Positions 63,430 through 64,000 of a DNA stretch of 64,000 nt are shown here, one piece after another. The notes beneath the pieces are model-generated. The model did no database searches. It saw only the letters and a program-made list of their open reading frames with translations, and had not been told where the DNA came from. This stretch comes from Subsaxibacter sp. CAU 1640 (lineage in GTDB: Bacteria; Bacteroidota; Bacteroidia; Flavobacteriales; Flavobacteriaceae): positions 262,753 through 326,752 of the forward strand of contig NZ_JALNMI010000004.1 of assembly GCF_023156585.1 (NCBI RefSeq), in the 5' to 3' direction. The translations under genes were made by a program, and so were the position numbers. The stretch's first letter is position 1. Every line of letters starts with the position of its first letter.

Positions 63430-64000
63430 TTCCTGACTCTCCAAAACATCTCGCATAGCTTTCGCCTTTATGAGACATTCTTCGTATTCGTCTTGAGGCT
63501 TACTTTTTGCCGTGATGGCACCACCAACGGAGTATGATACATATTTCTTTTCAGCATTGTACAATATACTCCTAATCACCACATTGAAATCAAAGTCGCC
63601 TTCAGGAGTAAAATAGCCAACGGCTCCAGAATACAAACCTCTTTTAGTTTCCTCTAAAGCTTCAATGATGTTCATAGCAGAAATTTTTGGTGCGCCTGTC
63701 ATACTTCCCATTGGAAAAGTGGTCTTTATAACATCTACAGGATGTGTGTTGTCCTTGACTTCAGAAGTGATGGTTGAAATCATTTGATGAACTTGGTCAA
63801 AAGTATAGACTTTACAAAGTTCTTCAACTTTGACGCTGCCTTTTTTGGCTGTGTGTGACAAATCATTCCTTACCAAATCGACAATCATAATATTCTCGCT
63901 TCGGTCTTTTTCGCTATTTTCCAGATTTTTTCTCAAATCTTGGTCCTCAATAATATTGGTTGAGCGTTTGCCTGTGCCTTTGATAGGCTGTGAAATAATC
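63421..64000 (-). CDS. pabB: Chorismate-utilising enzyme, C-terminal part (5' end outside window)
   Basis: About 193 residues are visible and the frame is open to the right edge. The chorismate-binding domain shows QPIKGTGKRS, MIVDLVRNDLSHTAKKGSV, FPMGSMTGAPKISAMNIIE, GLYSGAVGYFTPEGDFDFNVVIRS (in parts) and SVGGAITAKSKPQDEYEE. These occur in both aminodeoxychorismate synthase PabB and anthranilate synthase TrpE. Placement near tilS favours PabB, as in other flavobacteria; TrpE cannot be ruled out from this part. Confidence 0.85.
   Translation of the reverse strand, partial: IISQPIKGTGKRSTNIIEDQDLRKNLENSEKDRSENIMIVDLVRNDLSHTAKKGSVKVEELCKVYTFDQVHQMISTITSEVKDNTHPVDVIKTTFPMGSMTGAPKISAMNIIEALEETKRGLYSGAVGYFTPEGDFDFNVVIRSILYNAEKKYVSYSVGGAITAKSKPQDEYEECLIKAKAMRDVLESQELF

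Overview
The window is chromosomal DNA of a member of the Bacteroidota, most likely family Flavobacteriaceae. The evidence is low GC content (roughly 35-40 percent over most of the window), type IX secretion (T9SS) parts (a type B sorting domain, PorP/SprF, a PorE-like OmpA protein, PorQ), Bacteroidota-type promoters (TTG, 18-20 bases, TAnnTTTG) ahead of pyrR, rpsA and a gene at 30522, Bacteroidota domain families (DUF4294, head GIN, gliding C-terminal domain) and lipoproteins with a short MKK...C leader. I saw no rRNA, tRNA, CRISPR array, phage, transposase or plasmid gene. The genus cannot be fixed from the sequence alone.

Layout. 1-4.0 kb: end of a giant repeat adhesin exported by T9SS, then PorP/SprF and a PorE-like OmpA protein, closed by a terminator. 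4.4-8.5 kb (minus): a CAP-domain lipoprotein, then the packed cluster pyrR-pyrB-(STAS-like)-rnz-pdxH. 8.6-15.5 kb: rpsA, a BON/LysM protein, cmk-porQ and lon. 15.7-18.8 kb: a four-gene unit with an ECF sigma factor, a probable anti-sigma factor and two exported beta-rich proteins. 18.8-22.5 kb: an XRE-type regulator, a decayed 21-base repeat gene, a lipoprotein, an MFS transporter and an M48 protease. 22.5-27.1 kb (minus): glgB and a GH31 alpha-glucosidase. 27.2-33.3 kb: msrB, a DinB-like protein, a subclass B1 metallo-beta-lactamase, a second MBL-fold hydrolase, a large unrecognised protein, hemolysin III and a DUF4294 protein. 33.4-42.6 kb (plus): M42 peptidase, NUDIX, PrsW, a cNMP/CBS/DUF294 protein with a DnaQ-like exonuclease, a three-gene biotin-dependent acyl-CoA carboxylase and a DUF1579 protein. 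42.7-55.1 kb (minus): a NarL/LiaS-type histidine kinase with a seven-helix membrane protein, comM, several small exported proteins, a second 21-base tandem array, a lipoprotein fusing an intradiol-dioxygenase-like domain to a thioredoxin-like domain next to a LytTR regulator, MscS, an APC permease and others. 55.4-58.7 kb (plus): two Tat-type ferritin-like proteins and a DASS transporter. 58.7-64 kb: tilS-ade-YheT-like hydrolase, a sigma-like protein, and the C-terminal part of a chorismate-utilising enzyme running off the right edge.

Most of the window is ordinary housekeeping sequence. The parts most worth a second look are: (i) the dioxygenase/thioredoxin fusion lipoprotein with all four expected iron ligands and a CxxC motif, beside a membrane LytTR regulator; (ii) two unrelated 21-base tandem arrays, each kept in exact 7-codon phase, one decayed and one open; (iii) a multi-stem element at 49993-50101; (iv) the abrupt fall in GC inside the adhesin repeats at about base 245; (v) a split seven-helix sensor and histidine kinase with no response regulator beside it. 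All family assignments rest on reading motifs by eye; no database search was possible.
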